DNA from: Flavobacterium agricola
GTDB lineage: Bacteria; Bacteroidota; Bacteroidia; Flavobacteriales; Flavobacteriaceae
NCBI RefSeq assembly: GCF_025919725.1
Contig: NZ_CP081495.1
Location: 992,001 to 1,056,000 of the forward strand
Direction of reading: 5' to 3'
Length of the DNA: 64,000 nucleotides
The stretch's first letter is position 1. Each line of letters opens with the position of its first letter. The position numbers were made by a program, and so were the translations under genes. Of this stretch, positions 8,847 through 17,388 are shown piece after piece. Under the pieces are notes generated by a model that saw only the letters and a list, made by a program, of their open reading frames with translations, had not been told where the DNA came from and searched no databases.

Positions 8847-11051
8847 TTATGCCATTTGATTACAAATTGCGTTAATTAAGGTTTCAAAATTAAAAGGTTT
8901 TGTCACCACATCATTTATTTGATGCTTTTTTATTTCATTATAAACATCTTCTTTATTATAAGCCGTTAAAGCAATAATCGGCATGTTTTTGTTCAAGTTT
9001 CTAATATAAGTTGCAAGTTCAAATCCTGTCATTTCTGGCATATTAATATCGGTTAAAATCACATCAAAATGTTGTTTTTTAATCAATTCTAAGGCTGCTT
9101 CGCCAGATTGAACCATGCAGCATTGTATTTCATGTTTCTCGAACATGCGCTGACAACTTAATCGGCTTATTTCATTATTTTCAACCAACAACAAACGTAA
9201 TTTTTTATAATCAACAGTAATTTTATTTGCTATTGCTGTAGGTTTATCTTCTTGCTGCTGAAAGTTTTTGCAAGGAATTGAAACAAAAAATGTTGTACCT
9301 ACATTCAGCTTACTTTTTACATTAATTTCTCCTTGCAATACGTTTACTAATTGTTTTACAATTGATAGGCCCAATCCGGCACCAACATATTCTGAATCTT
9401 TTAAATTAAACCGTACAAACTTGTCGAATAATTTAGATTTGTTTTTAGATGCTATACCAACACCAGAATCAGTAATTTGAATCTGTAAAAGCAATTGATT
9501 CGCTGCAACTTGCATTTGTTTAATCACAACTGCAACTTTGCCATTTTTTGTAAACTTTAGCGCATTGCTTATTAAATTGTATAAAATTTGATTGAGCTTA
9601 ATTTTGTCAATTACTATAAAAGAATCAGAACAAGCAGAAACATGGATTTGAACTTGATTGTTATTAGCATTTGCAATGGGTTGTAAGCTTGATACGATTC
9701 CTTTAATTTCAGATTCAATTTCGTAAGCTGATGGTTCTATTTTAACGGCATTTGCTTCTATTTTTTGCAACTGCAACAAATCATTAATCAAACTCATTAA
9801 ATAATCTGACGAAAATTTTAATGCTTTAATTATTTTATTTTGTTTTAGATAGGTAAAATCTTGTTCTAAAACCTTAGTAAGTCCAATAATGCCGTACAAA
9901 GGCGTTCTGATTTCGTGCGAAACTTTTCCAATAAATTGATTTTTAACCAAAACACGTGATTCGGCTGCATCCTTCGCTAAAGCCAATTCTGCATTCTGAA
10001 ATGCTATTTGCTGTAACATTTTATTTTTTACTTGATATTGTTTTACAAGCACATAAGTACTATAAGCTAAAAACAAAAGAAGTCCGAACAATAAAATGTA
10101 AATAAGTTGGGTATAAGCAATGGTTTTGTTTTGCTGTGCGTGCAACTTACTCATTTTATAAAGTTCGTGCTTAAAATGACTCGAATCAATGCGGGAAGTA
10201 AAGTTCGCAATTGAAGGAATATCTATAACCGAAACGAGATTTGTTTTTGTTAGCGTAAAAATATTTAAGTAATAATATGCTAATTCTGTTTTTTGTTACA
10301 AATGATAAAAATCGGCTAAAGCCTTGGTTATTTTTAACTTTAACTTTGGTAAAACCACAGCGTTATTATTCTGTTCTATATGATGCAGCGCTTTTAAATA
10401 ATGTTTTTCGGCTACCAAAAAATTTTGCTTATATACGTGATAATGCCCGTTTAACAGATGAAAATGAGCGTTTAACAACGAAGAATCTTGCAATAAAATT
10501 TCGGTAGCAAAAATTTGTAAAACTTTTACTCCATCTTCAAATTGATTAAGTAAAAATAAAGTTTCGGCTTTATGCAATTCGGTCATTAATTTATCGGCAG
10601 GTAAAACTTCTGTTGATAAATCAGCTAACGCTTGATTAAAAAAATACAGCGCTTGTTTCGCATCTACCGATTTAAAAACTAAAGCTAAAGTGCGTAATAT
10701 TTTAAATTTTACTATCGGCTCATGATGCGCTTTTATTGTTTTTAAAGCTTTTTTTAAAATATTAATAGCTTTATCAGATTCTCCTAGTTCATTGTAATTT
10801 AAAGCTAAAACAACATAAGCTTGTGCAGCTAAAACTTCGTTAAAAGAAAGATAAGCATGATCCAGTACTTTTTGTGCTTTTTCTAAAGATGCTTTATAAT
10901 TTAACTCGTGAAAATTATTTTGAGCAGTAACCAACATTTCAGCATAATCTTTTTCATTATGCTGTGCGTTTTTTGCTATTGTTTGGGTACAATACAACAA
11001 AAAGCATAGTACAAAAAATTGTACTACTGTTGGTATAGGTTGGGTTTTCAT
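8847..11051 (-). pseudogene. TPR hybrid histidine kinase interrupted by an in-frame TAA
   Basis: The reverse strand has one 735-codon frame from ATG at 11051. It encodes a signal peptide (MKTQPIPTVVQFF...), TPR repeats, then a membrane helix (LIYILLFGLLLFLAYS), HisKA (KVSHEIRTPLYG), HATPase (DSGVGIASKNKSKLFDKF, GAGLGLSIV) and a receiver (VILTDINMPEMTG). A single TAA at 10296-10298 splits it. The 47 codons between that stop and the next ATG (10154) stay in frame and align with the paralogue at 19451-21655, which is exactly the same length (2205 bp). The stop aligns with a Leu there, so TTA to TAA is the simplest origin. The two halves could still be made separately: a periplasmic TPR protein (10296-11051) and a kinase (8847-10154). 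Confidence 0.85.
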
Positions 11052-11453
11052 AAAAAAAAGGGCTTTTTTTATTTGATGCTCATTACTAAAAACGTTAAAA
11101 ATTTAACAAAATTGTGTTTTATTTTTTTTTTTTTAAAATAATATGATAAAAAACATCCTTAAAAACCAACCGAAATACAACATTTATTCACGTTGTGTTT
11201 AACAGTAAAACAATTGTATCTACTAAATAAAGTAGTGCATTCACTAAATTATGGCTATCGCCTAAAATTGATTTTATGAGATTTGCGGCTGAAATGTAAC
11301 TGAATTAAAAAAAATAACATGAATGATATTTTAACCAATGGATTAGAAATACATTTATAAGGTAACGCCTTGATAAGTTATTTATACTGGCAACCAACAG
11401 TGGGTTTAAAAGTTTTAATTGGAAAAAATATTAGTTTTTTTTACTTTTAAAAC
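11052..11453. other. Intergenic region with no clear gene
   Basis: This 402-bp AT-rich gap contains a 13-T run (11122-11134). A promoter-like GAGATTTGC (about 11278-11286, plus strand) is followed by a 13-codon reading frame (11319-11360) that has no recognisable relatives. It may be the leader of the VOC gene. No RNA gene or longer coding signal was seen. Confidence 0.5.
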
Positions 11454-11861
11454 ATGAAAATTCAAGGTACGGTGGTTTGCTTGCCCATAAAAAGCATTGA
11501 AAAAACATTGCATTTTTATAAACATGTTTTTGAGTTAGAAAATTTGAAAGAAGATGAAGGCATAATAGCCATTGAGCTACTCAATTTATCTTTATTTTTA
11601 ATTGAACAAAATGCATTTTTAAGCTACAGCAAAAAAGCCAATCGCGGGGTTTTGTTTCCTGAAAACAACGTTGCAAATATTATTAGTTGTGCCGTTGAAA
11701 CCGTTAATGATGTAGATTTAGCATTAGAAAAAGCATTACTAAACGGCGGTTCTATTTCTAGCAAAGCCGGAATTGATAATCAATATGGTTTTTATATGGG
11801 TTATATAAGCGATCCGGATGGCCATTTGTGGGAATTAGTTTGTGCCAAACCTAACCTATAA
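11454..11861 (+). CDS. VOC (glyoxalase/bleomycin-resistance) family protein
   Basis: This 135-aa single-domain protein has the vicinal-oxygen-chelate fold pattern. There are two beta-alpha-beta-beta-beta halves: VVCLPIKSIEKTLHFYKHVFEL at the start, and the C-terminal YISDPDGHLWELV, whose Glu is a usual metal ligand. The first half lacks an obvious His ligand, so metal binding may be incomplete. Members include lyases, dioxygenases and antibiotic-binding proteins, and nothing here points to one substrate. It is a single gene with its own terminator. Confidence 0.8.
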   Translation: MKIQGTVVCLPIKSIEKTLHFYKHVFELENLKEDEGIIAIELLNLSLFLIEQNAFLSYSKKANRGVLFPENNVANIISCAVETVNDVDLALEKALLNGGSISSKAGIDNQYGFYMGYISDPDGHLWELVCAKPNL

Positions 11862-11865
11862 TAAT

Positions 11866-11899
11866 AAAAATCCTTTTGCAGTACATGTAAAGGATTTTT
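11866..11899 (+). terminator. Intrinsic terminator after the VOC gene
   Basis: An 11-bp stem (AAAAATCCTTT with AAAGGATTTTT) with a 12-nt loop immediately follows the stop codon. Confidence 0.85.
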
Positions 11900-12007
11900 T
11901 ACTTTAAGTTTACATTACTTAAGCTTTAAATAATTATTGTATTTATTAATTCAGCTTTTTTGTGCAGCATTTACTTATATTTTTGTTTTACTAAATATTG
12001 TAAACGC

Positions 12008-12772
12008 ATGAAAAAAATATTTTTAACCACCTCTGCCCTTTTTATTATGGGCTTAGCAACAGCACAAGCACAACAAACACAAATTATTGCACATCGCGGT
12101 TTTTGGAAAACCGAAAATAGTGCTCAAAATTCCATCACAGCATTACAAAAAGCAGCACAAGAACAATTTTTTGGTTCAGAGTTTGATATTCATATTACGA
12201 AAGATAACGTTTTAGTAATTAACCACGATGCTGACGTAAACGGAATTGAAATAGAAACAAATAACTACAATAAAATTGCGAAAGTAAAATTAAAAAACAA
12301 CGAGCCCTTACCTACGTTAGAAAATTATTTAAAAGCCGGAAAAGCGCTGCCAAACATAAAACTAATTTTAGAAATTAAACCGCATAAAAATGTCGAACGC
12401 GAAAACCAAGCGGTGGCAGAAACCATACAATTAGTAGAAAAATTAAACTTAGCCAATCAGGTAGAATATATTTCGTTTAGCCAAAACATTTGCGATCAGG
12501 TTAAAAAACAAAATCCACAAGCAGTTGTTTCGTATTTAAATGGTGATTTATCTCCGCAACAAGTAAAAAGTAAAGGTTGGGACGGCATCGATTATCATTT
12601 TAAAATTTATCAAAAAAATCCAACTTGGATTACTGATGCACATAACTTAGGTTTAATTACCAATACCTGGACGGTAAACAATCCCGAAGTTATGGAAGAA
12701 ATGATTGCGAATAAAATTCAATTTATTTCTACCGATGAACCTTTGGTACTTAAAGCCAAATTACAAAACTAA
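12008..12772 (+). CDS. Exported glycerophosphodiester phosphodiesterase
   Basis: This GDPD-family enzyme would hydrolyse glycerophosphodiesters to glycerol-3-phosphate and an alcohol. The start at 12008 (MKKIFLTTSALFIMGLATAQA) gives a clean signal peptide; an in-frame ATG 48 bp upstream would bury it. The mature protein begins with the family's catalytic motif IAHRGFWKTENS, followed by EFDIHITKD and NHDADVNG (metal and catalytic Glu, Asp, His), then LILEIKPH and a terminal STDEP. Its 254 aa suit a compact periplasmic GDPD. It is monocistronic. Confidence 0.92.
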   Translation: MKKIFLTTSALFIMGLATAQAQQTQIIAHRGFWKTENSAQNSITALQKAAQEQFFGSEFDIHITKDNVLVINHDADVNGIEIETNNYNKIAKVKLKNNEPLPTLENYLKAGKALPNIKLILEIKPHKNVERENQAVAETIQLVEKLNLANQVEYISFSQNICDQVKKQNPQAVVSYLNGDLSPQQVKSKGWDGIDYHFKIYQKNPTWITDAHNLGLITNTWTVNNPEVMEEMIANKIQFISTDEPLVLKAKLQN

Positions 12773-12791
12773 AAGCACAACAATAAATAGT

Positions 12792-12819
12792 AAAATACCT
12801 GATTATCATCAGGTATTTT
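12792..12819 (+). terminator. Intrinsic terminator after the GDPD gene
   Basis: A perfect 12-bp stem (AAAATACCTGAT with ATCAGGTATTTT) with a 4-nt loop and T-tract, 20 nt after the stop. Confidence 0.9.
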
Positions 12820-12913
12820 TTTATTGCATCATTTAAAAAAAAAAAAAAAATGATTATATTTACTTACTTCTCAAAAAAATAATCCCCCACTTAATTTTTT
12901 AAATAATTTATTT

Positions 12914-13498
12914 ATGAATTTAATTTCAGACTACAACAAGTTCAACATCGTTTTTATACACGGTTTGGGTGGAAGCATTACTACGGGTACAAAATTTAAT
13001 TTTTTTAAAGGTATATATTCGCAAATAAAAGGTTTTGGATGGACGCAGGAAGATAATATTCCGGAAAAATTGGCCGCATTTATACCAGAAAATATAGATT
13101 TAGCCAAACCAACTTTAATTATTGGTTCATCAGCTGGCGGAAAAATAAGTTTACTTTTAAAACAAATGCTATTAGAACAAAGCAACCAACAAGTTTTGGT
13201 TTGTTTGCTTAATCCTTTGGCAGATGTTAGCATGCGTTTGGTAGAAGTTCCGTTAACCAATTCATACCTTTTAACCGGTGATTTACACAAAACTGCAAAA
13301 GATGCTTTGATTATTTGGTCGGCAGAAGATGAAGTAATTAATCAAACCGAATCAATCAAAATGTTTCATCCGCACAATTGGTTTGTACAAGTTCAAGACA
13401 ATCATCAACTAAAGAATTCTTTATCAACGGTTGTAAAACGCATGGATGAATACGTGTACCAAAACCAAAACGTAACACAACCTGATTTTGTAAACTAA
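12914..13498 (+). CDS. Small alpha/beta-hydrolase-like protein
   Basis: This 194-aa cytosolic protein has alpha/beta-hydrolase landmarks: an oxyanion-type IHGLGG near residue 15, a nucleophile elbow GSSAGG at about residue 73, a putative acid in WSAEDEV (about 137) and a C-terminal His in DNHQL (about 158). The substrate is unknown. It is the first gene of a tightly overlapping trio: its TAA overlaps the next ATG by one base (TAATG). A run of 16 A residues (12835-12850) lies upstream. The hydrolase fold is likely; the function is not known. Confidence 0.65.
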   Translation: MNLISDYNKFNIVFIHGLGGSITTGTKFNFFKGIYSQIKGFGWTQEDNIPEKLAAFIPENIDLAKPTLIIGSSAGGKISLLLKQMLLEQSNQQVLVCLLNPLADVSMRLVEVPLTNSYLLTGDLHKTAKDALIIWSAEDEVINQTESIKMFHPHNWFVQVQDNHQLKNSLSTVVKRMDEYVYQNQNVTQPDFVN

Positions 13499-13908
13499 TG
13501 AAAGCATACCTTGCGTTAAGCTTTTCTAATCGTACCAAATTAACAACCGAAATAGAAACAATTTCGGCTGTTTTGTTAGCACATAAAATTACCCCATGGT
13601 TTTTTGTGGATAAATATCAGTTTAGCAATACGCAAGAAAAAGAAATGATGCAACAAGCCTTACATGATATTGATGCGTGCGATTTTTTACTTGCCGAAAC
13701 CAGTTATAAAGGCATTGGTATTGGTTTAGAAGCCGGGTATGCCAAAGCTAAAAATAAACCGATTGTTTATTTACGCAATAAAAACACTTCGCATTCAACC
13801 ACCGTTGCAGGTATTAGTGATTATCAGATTATTTATACGGATGCAGCAGATTTAAAACACCAATTGGAATTGGTACTAAATAAATTAAAACCAAATTATG
13901 ATTTATAA
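13498..13908 (+). CDS. Nucleoside 2-deoxyribosyltransferase-like protein
   Basis: This 136-aa protein has features of the nucleoside 2-deoxyribosyltransferase fold. There is an N-terminal beta strand (KAYLALSFSNRT), then CDFLLAETSYKGIGIGLEAGYAKAKNKPIVY-like spacing, in which a conserved Glu and the G-x-x-x-E-x-G-x-A pattern form the nucleoside site in the family. It is translationally coupled to the hydrolase upstream and overlaps the next gene by 11 bp. True base exchange, nucleotide hydrolysis (as in the DNPH1 branch) or signalling are all possible. Confidence 0.6.
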   Translation: MKAYLALSFSNRTKLTTEIETISAVLLAHKITPWFFVDKYQFSNTQEKEMMQQALHDIDACDFLLAETSYKGIGIGLEAGYAKAKNKPIVYLRNKNTSHSTTVAGISDYQIIYTDAADLKHQLELVLNKLKPNYDL

Positions 13909-14395
13909 AGCTTCATCAGATACTATGGTTAAAACCATTACCATAGGTTGTTTTATTTTATTTGCAGCAATTGGAGGACCTATTTTATACAAAGCAATTG
14001 CAAACGCAAGCAGTTTTAAAGCTATTTTACCAGCTTTAGGTACTAGCTTACTTATGTTTGCCATATTATTTATTTGCTGGCTGTACGCACCTTATTGTTA
14101 TGAAATTACTTCAACCGATTTTATCATTCGCAGGCGAATTGGTGCTATTAAAATAAAAAAAGATGCTATTCAATCCGTACAAATGCTAACAAAAAATGAA
14201 ATAAGCGGTTCGATTAGAACCTTTGGCGTTGGTGGATTATTTGGTTATTACGGAATTTTTGAAGTTTCTAAAATAGGAAAAACAACGTTTTACATTACAC
14301 AGTGTAAAAACTTAATTTTATTGGTTACCAATACCAACAAAAAAATGCTGATTTCACCAAACGATGTAAATTTAATAAACCAATTTACATTATAA
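13898..14395 (+). CDS. Membrane protein with a PH-like domain
   Basis: This 165-aa protein has two transmembrane helices (about residues 12-31 and 42-64). They are followed by a beta-rich cytoplasmic domain typical of bacterial PH-like proteins (YEITSTDFIIRRRIGAIKI, then FGVGGLFGYYG and LLVTNTNKKMLISPND). It is the third gene of the coupled trio, and its end overlaps the convergent OsmC remnant by 6 bp. The function is unknown; PH-like domains of this kind are common in Bacteroidetes membrane proteins. Confidence 0.6.
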   Translation: MIYKASSDTMVKTITIGCFILFAAIGGPILYKAIANASSFKAILPALGTSLLMFAILFICWLYAPYCYEITSTDFIIRRRIGAIKIKKDAIQSVQMLTKNEISGSIRTFGVGGLFGYYGIFEVSKIGKTTFYITQCKNLILLVTNTNKKMLISPNDVNLINQFTL

Positions 14396-14870
14396 AACTT
14401 CGCAGGTTGCTTGATGCACAACCTCAAAATTACATGAATTTGCTATAAAACATAATTGATTGGCTTTTTGATGCAAATCTAAAGCCAATTGCTTTTGTGA
14501 TGCATTTGCGATTAGAACTTTTGGACGCAAAATAGCTTGCGTTATTTGTCCGCTTCCGTCAGGATGAACTTCTAAAATTGCTTCGGCCTGATCGGAGTAA
14601 CTTACAACCTCAATATTATGTTGCTCACAGCAATATAAATACGACATAAAATGACAAGATGCTAAACTGCTTAACAACAAATCTTCTGGATTATGTAAAG
14701 TTGCATCACCTTTAAAAGCTTTTGCAGCCGAAACGTGTAAATCGGGTTTAAACGCGATTGAGATTCGGTGGTTTTTTAGCGCTTTTTTGTTTTGTTTTAA
14801 AGTTTTATCGTTGGGCTTGTGCCAATTTAATTCGCTTTTAAAATGATGCTGATTGGACTTGAATTTACAT
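14390..14870 (-). pseudogene. OsmC/Ohr-family protein with a damaged start
   Basis: The reading frame covers a complete OsmC domain of about 158 residues, including the peroxidatic-type Cys in NPEDLLLSSLASCH and the second Cys near CFIANSC. No ATG, GTG or TTG lies in frame before TTG at 14680, which would delete half the fold. One ATG at 14868-14870 is followed by a single extra base (14867) and then by the open frame AAA TTC AAG. Removing that T yields MKFKSNQHHFKSEL and a 159-aa protein, the normal family length. A one-base insertion at the start is the simplest reading. Family members reduce organic peroxides. Confidence 0.75.
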
Positions 14871-14949
14871 TTAAAATTACTTGCTTACCAAATGTACATT
14901 AGATTTACTAAAAACAAATTGTTTTATTTTGAATTAACTTATAAAATTG

Positions 14950-15056
14950 GCAGCGCGCGTTAGGGATTGTTGCCTTGTTTGAGCACATTTGCTATGCAAT
15001 AGCAAATTGCGAGGGCTAAAGCCCGATCTAAACTTGAATAAGTTTAGGTAACGCCC
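14950..15056 (+). repeat. Dispersed intergenic repeat, copy A
   Basis: GCGTTAGGGATTGTTGCC... (14957-14982) matches copy B at 23640-23776 in inverse orientation with one mismatch over 26 bp. Both copies also contain a small GGGC/GCCC hairpin (15013-15024 here) and an AACGCCC end (15050-15056). Repeats with the GCGTTAGGGATTG core are familiar between genes of flavobacterial genomes. This copy lies between the OsmC remnant and the cobalamin leader; the remaining 14871-14949 shows nothing else. Confidence 0.75.
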
Positions 15057-15090
15057 TAAAAATTACAGTTTTAAAAATATTACTAATAAA

Positions 15091-15123
15091 TTGTTATAAT
15101 TCTTTATTTAATTGTTATTTTCG
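15091..15123 (+). promoter_or_regulatory. Candidate promoter for the cobalamin-riboswitch transcript
   Basis: TTG at 15091-15093 and TATTTTCG at 15116-15123, 22 bp apart, lie directly ahead of the riboswitch. This is a fair match to the Bacteroidetes promoter pattern. Confidence 0.45.
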
Positions 15124-15126
15124 CAG

Positions 15127-15300
15127 CGCTTTTGGTGCGAACTTTATAGTTCGTTAAAAGGGAATTAGGTGCAAATCCTGAACAGACCCGCTGCTGTGAG
15201 CTTCGAAAAAAAATCTTTAACAAACTGCAATCCACTGTTTTTAAAATGGGAAGGACGTTTAAAGATGAAGCAAGTCAGAAAACCTGCCATGAGCTTATAC
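15127..15300 (+). ncRNA. Cobalamin riboswitch (AdoCbl-type leader)
   Basis: The leader carries the conserved B12-riboswitch blocks in order: GGTGC, then AAAAGGGAATTAGGTGC, AAATCCTGAACAGACCCGC, TGCTGTGAG, then CCACTGT, GGGAAGG and the closing AAGTCAGAAAACCTGCC box. About 100 nt separate it from the ATG at 15403. That stretch could form the expression platform that hides the start region when cobalamin is bound. It predicts repression of the downstream receptor and lipoprotein genes by cobalamin. Confidence 0.93.
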
Positions 15301-15402
15301 ATTTTAACGCTTTCGGGGACTAAAGCTTGAAGTACATTTTTGGGAAATTGGATTTCCTAAATACCTTCATATCTACTCGTTAGCAACAAACTTTAAAAGC
15401 TG

Positions 15403-17388
15403 ATGAGATTTACTTTTAATTTTTGTTGTTATTTGGTATTTTTTGCAACTACTGGTGCTGTGGCGCAGGTGGTTCAGGATAGCATTTACCACTTGCAACA
15501 ACTTGAAATTTTTACACAAAAAAACAAAGAAGTTATTGCTGGGCAATCGCTTAAGGGCGAAGCTTTGCAGCGGTTAAACAGCCAATCGGTTGCAGATGCG
15601 GTGCGTTATTTTTCGGGCGTTCAGCTAAAAGATTACGGCGGAGTTGGTGGCATAAAAACCATTGACGTTCGGGGCATGGGCAGCCAACATGTTGGTGTTT
15701 TTTATGATGGCATTCAGCTAGGTAATGCACAAAATGGCGTAGTAGATCTAGGTAAATATGCTTTAGATGATTTAGAAGCGATTAGTTTGTACAACGGGCA
15801 AAAAAGTTCTGTTTTTCAGGCAGCTAAACATTTTGCATCTGCTTCTTCCATTTACTTACAATCTAAAAAACCAGTTTTTAATGCTGATGCAAAAACCAAT
15901 GTTACGTTTCGATATAAAACGGGTTCTATTCAGCTAGTTAATCCTTCATTCCGAATAGAGCAAAAATTATCGGATGCCGTTTTTGCCACTGCAAGCGCAG
16001 AATACATAAAATCTGACGGGGAATATAAATTTAGATACAGTAAAAAAAATTTAGATCAATCAGTAGCTTACGATACAACAGCAATAAGAAAAGATGGGCA
16101 GATTGATGCCAAACGCTTTGAGCTGGGCTTATTTGGCGAAAAAAACAATACTATTTGGCAGGTTAAAGGTTACAGCTATTTGTCGGACCGTGGCATTCCG
16201 GGTGCAATTGTTCGTGGCAGATTTGATGCACGCGGACAAACTTTGGTAGATAAAAATTACTTTTTACAAGCTACGATTGAACAAAAGGTTGGACGTTTTG
16301 AAACTAAATTAAACACCAAATATGCGAATGATTATACACGATTTACAGATACGGTTAGCCTTTTTAAATATCAAAACACCTACAAACAACAAGAATTTTA
16401 CGCATCTTGGGCAACGGTTTATAAAGCAACTTCAACCCTATATATAAATGTAGCAGCTGATTATCAGTTTAATACCTTGGATGTGGATTTAACTAATTTT
16501 TCTTACCCCAAACGAAAAACAACTTGGGTTGCTTTTGCTGCTTCTTACCAACAAAAAAAATTACAATTTCAGGCAAGCGTTTTAGGAACTTTTGTAACAG
16601 AATCGGTTAAAAAAAACACCAATGCACCTGATAAAAACATTTGGGCGCCAACCTTACTTGCACAATATAAAATAAATAATGCATTTAGCATTCAGGCTTT
16701 TTATAAGCGCATTTTTAGAATGCCAACTTTTAACGATTTGTATTATACCGCACTTGGCTATTCTAATCTAAAACCTGAATATGCTACCCAATATAATTTT
16801 GGCTTTACTTACGCGAAACCCTTAAACGGAATTGTACAACAAATAAGCATTCAGGCAGATGGTTATTACAATTTAATAACAGATAAAATTATTGCTGCTC
16901 CTAATGGCAGCATGTTTAGATGGATGATGATGAATTTAGGAAAAGTACAAATTTTGGGTACAGACGTTAAGTTAAAATCAGACTTTATTTGGGGGCAAAC
17001 CGAATGGCAACTGATGCTTAATTACAGCTACCAAAAAGCACAAGATTACAGCAACAAAAAAACGACATATTACAAACATCAAATTGCTTATATACCCTGG
17101 CACAGCGGATCGGCGGTTTTAAATGCCAATAACAAAACTTGGGGAGCAAATTACAGCTTTATTTATGTGGGCGAACGTTATGATGCTAATCAAGACAATA
17201 TTCAGTACAATCACATAAACCCATGGTTTACGCATGATGTATCGATTCAGAAAACCTTTGCTTTTAATCGGTATACTTCTACCCTATCCTTTCAGGTAAA
17301 TAATATTTTAAACCAATATTACGATGTGGTTTTAAATTATCCCATGCCAGGGCGTCAATTCAAGTTTATTCTAAATCTAACAATATGA
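15403..17388 (+). CDS. btuB: TonB-dependent cobalamin receptor (BtuB-like)
   Basis: This 661-aa outer-membrane receptor takes up corrinoids using TonB energy. A signal peptide ends at AVAQ. A TonB-box/plug region follows (VADAVRYFSGVQLKDYGGVGG, DVRGMGSQHVGVFYDG), then a beta-barrel ending in an aromatic C-terminus (QFKFILNLTI). It lacks the N-terminal carboxypeptidase-like domain of SusC proteins. Cobalamin is inferred from the riboswitch just upstream and from the BtuG-like lipoprotein whose ATG overlaps its stop (ATGA). Confidence 0.88.
   Translation: MRFTFNFCCYLVFFATTGAVAQVVQDSIYHLQQLEIFTQKNKEVIAGQSLKGEALQRLNSQSVADAVRYFSGVQLKDYGGVGGIKTIDVRGMGSQHVGVFYDGIQLGNAQNGVVDLGKYALDDLEAISLYNGQKSSVFQAAKHFASASSIYLQSKKPVFNADAKTNVTFRYKTGSIQLVNPSFRIEQKLSDAVFATASAEYIKSDGEYKFRYSKKNLDQSVAYDTTAIRKDGQIDAKRFELGLFGEKNNTIWQVKGYSYLSDRGIPGAIVRGRFDARGQTLVDKNYFLQATIEQKVGRFETKLNTKYANDYTRFTDTVSLFKYQNTYKQQEFYASWATVYKATSTLYINVAADYQFNTLDVDLTNFSYPKRKTTWVAFAASYQQKKLQFQASVLGTFVTESVKKNTNAPDKNIWAPTLLAQYKINNAFSIQAFYKRIFRMPTFNDLYYTALGYSNLKPEYATQYNFGFTYAKPLNGIVQQISIQADGYYNLITDKIIAAPNGSMFRWMMMNLGKVQILGTDVKLKSDFIWGQTEWQLMLNYSYQKAQDYSNKKTTYYKHQIAYIPWHSGSAVLNANNKTWGANYSFIYVGERYDANQDNIQYNHINPWFTHDVSIQKTFAFNRYTSTLSFQVNNILNQYYDVVLNYPMPGRQFKFILNLTI

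Noticed and set aside
10277..10507. Plus-strand 76-codon frame opposite the TPR gene
   Set aside because: It is antisense to conserved TPR sequence and has no family-like residues or leader.
12835..12850. A16 run as a phase-variation switch
   Set aside because: It lies outside coding DNA, more than 60 bp before the next start, with no promoter spacing it would obviously change.
14390..14680. A complete 96-aa protein starting at TTG 14680
   Set aside because: The OsmC domain clearly continues upstream in frame; this start would remove half of the fold.
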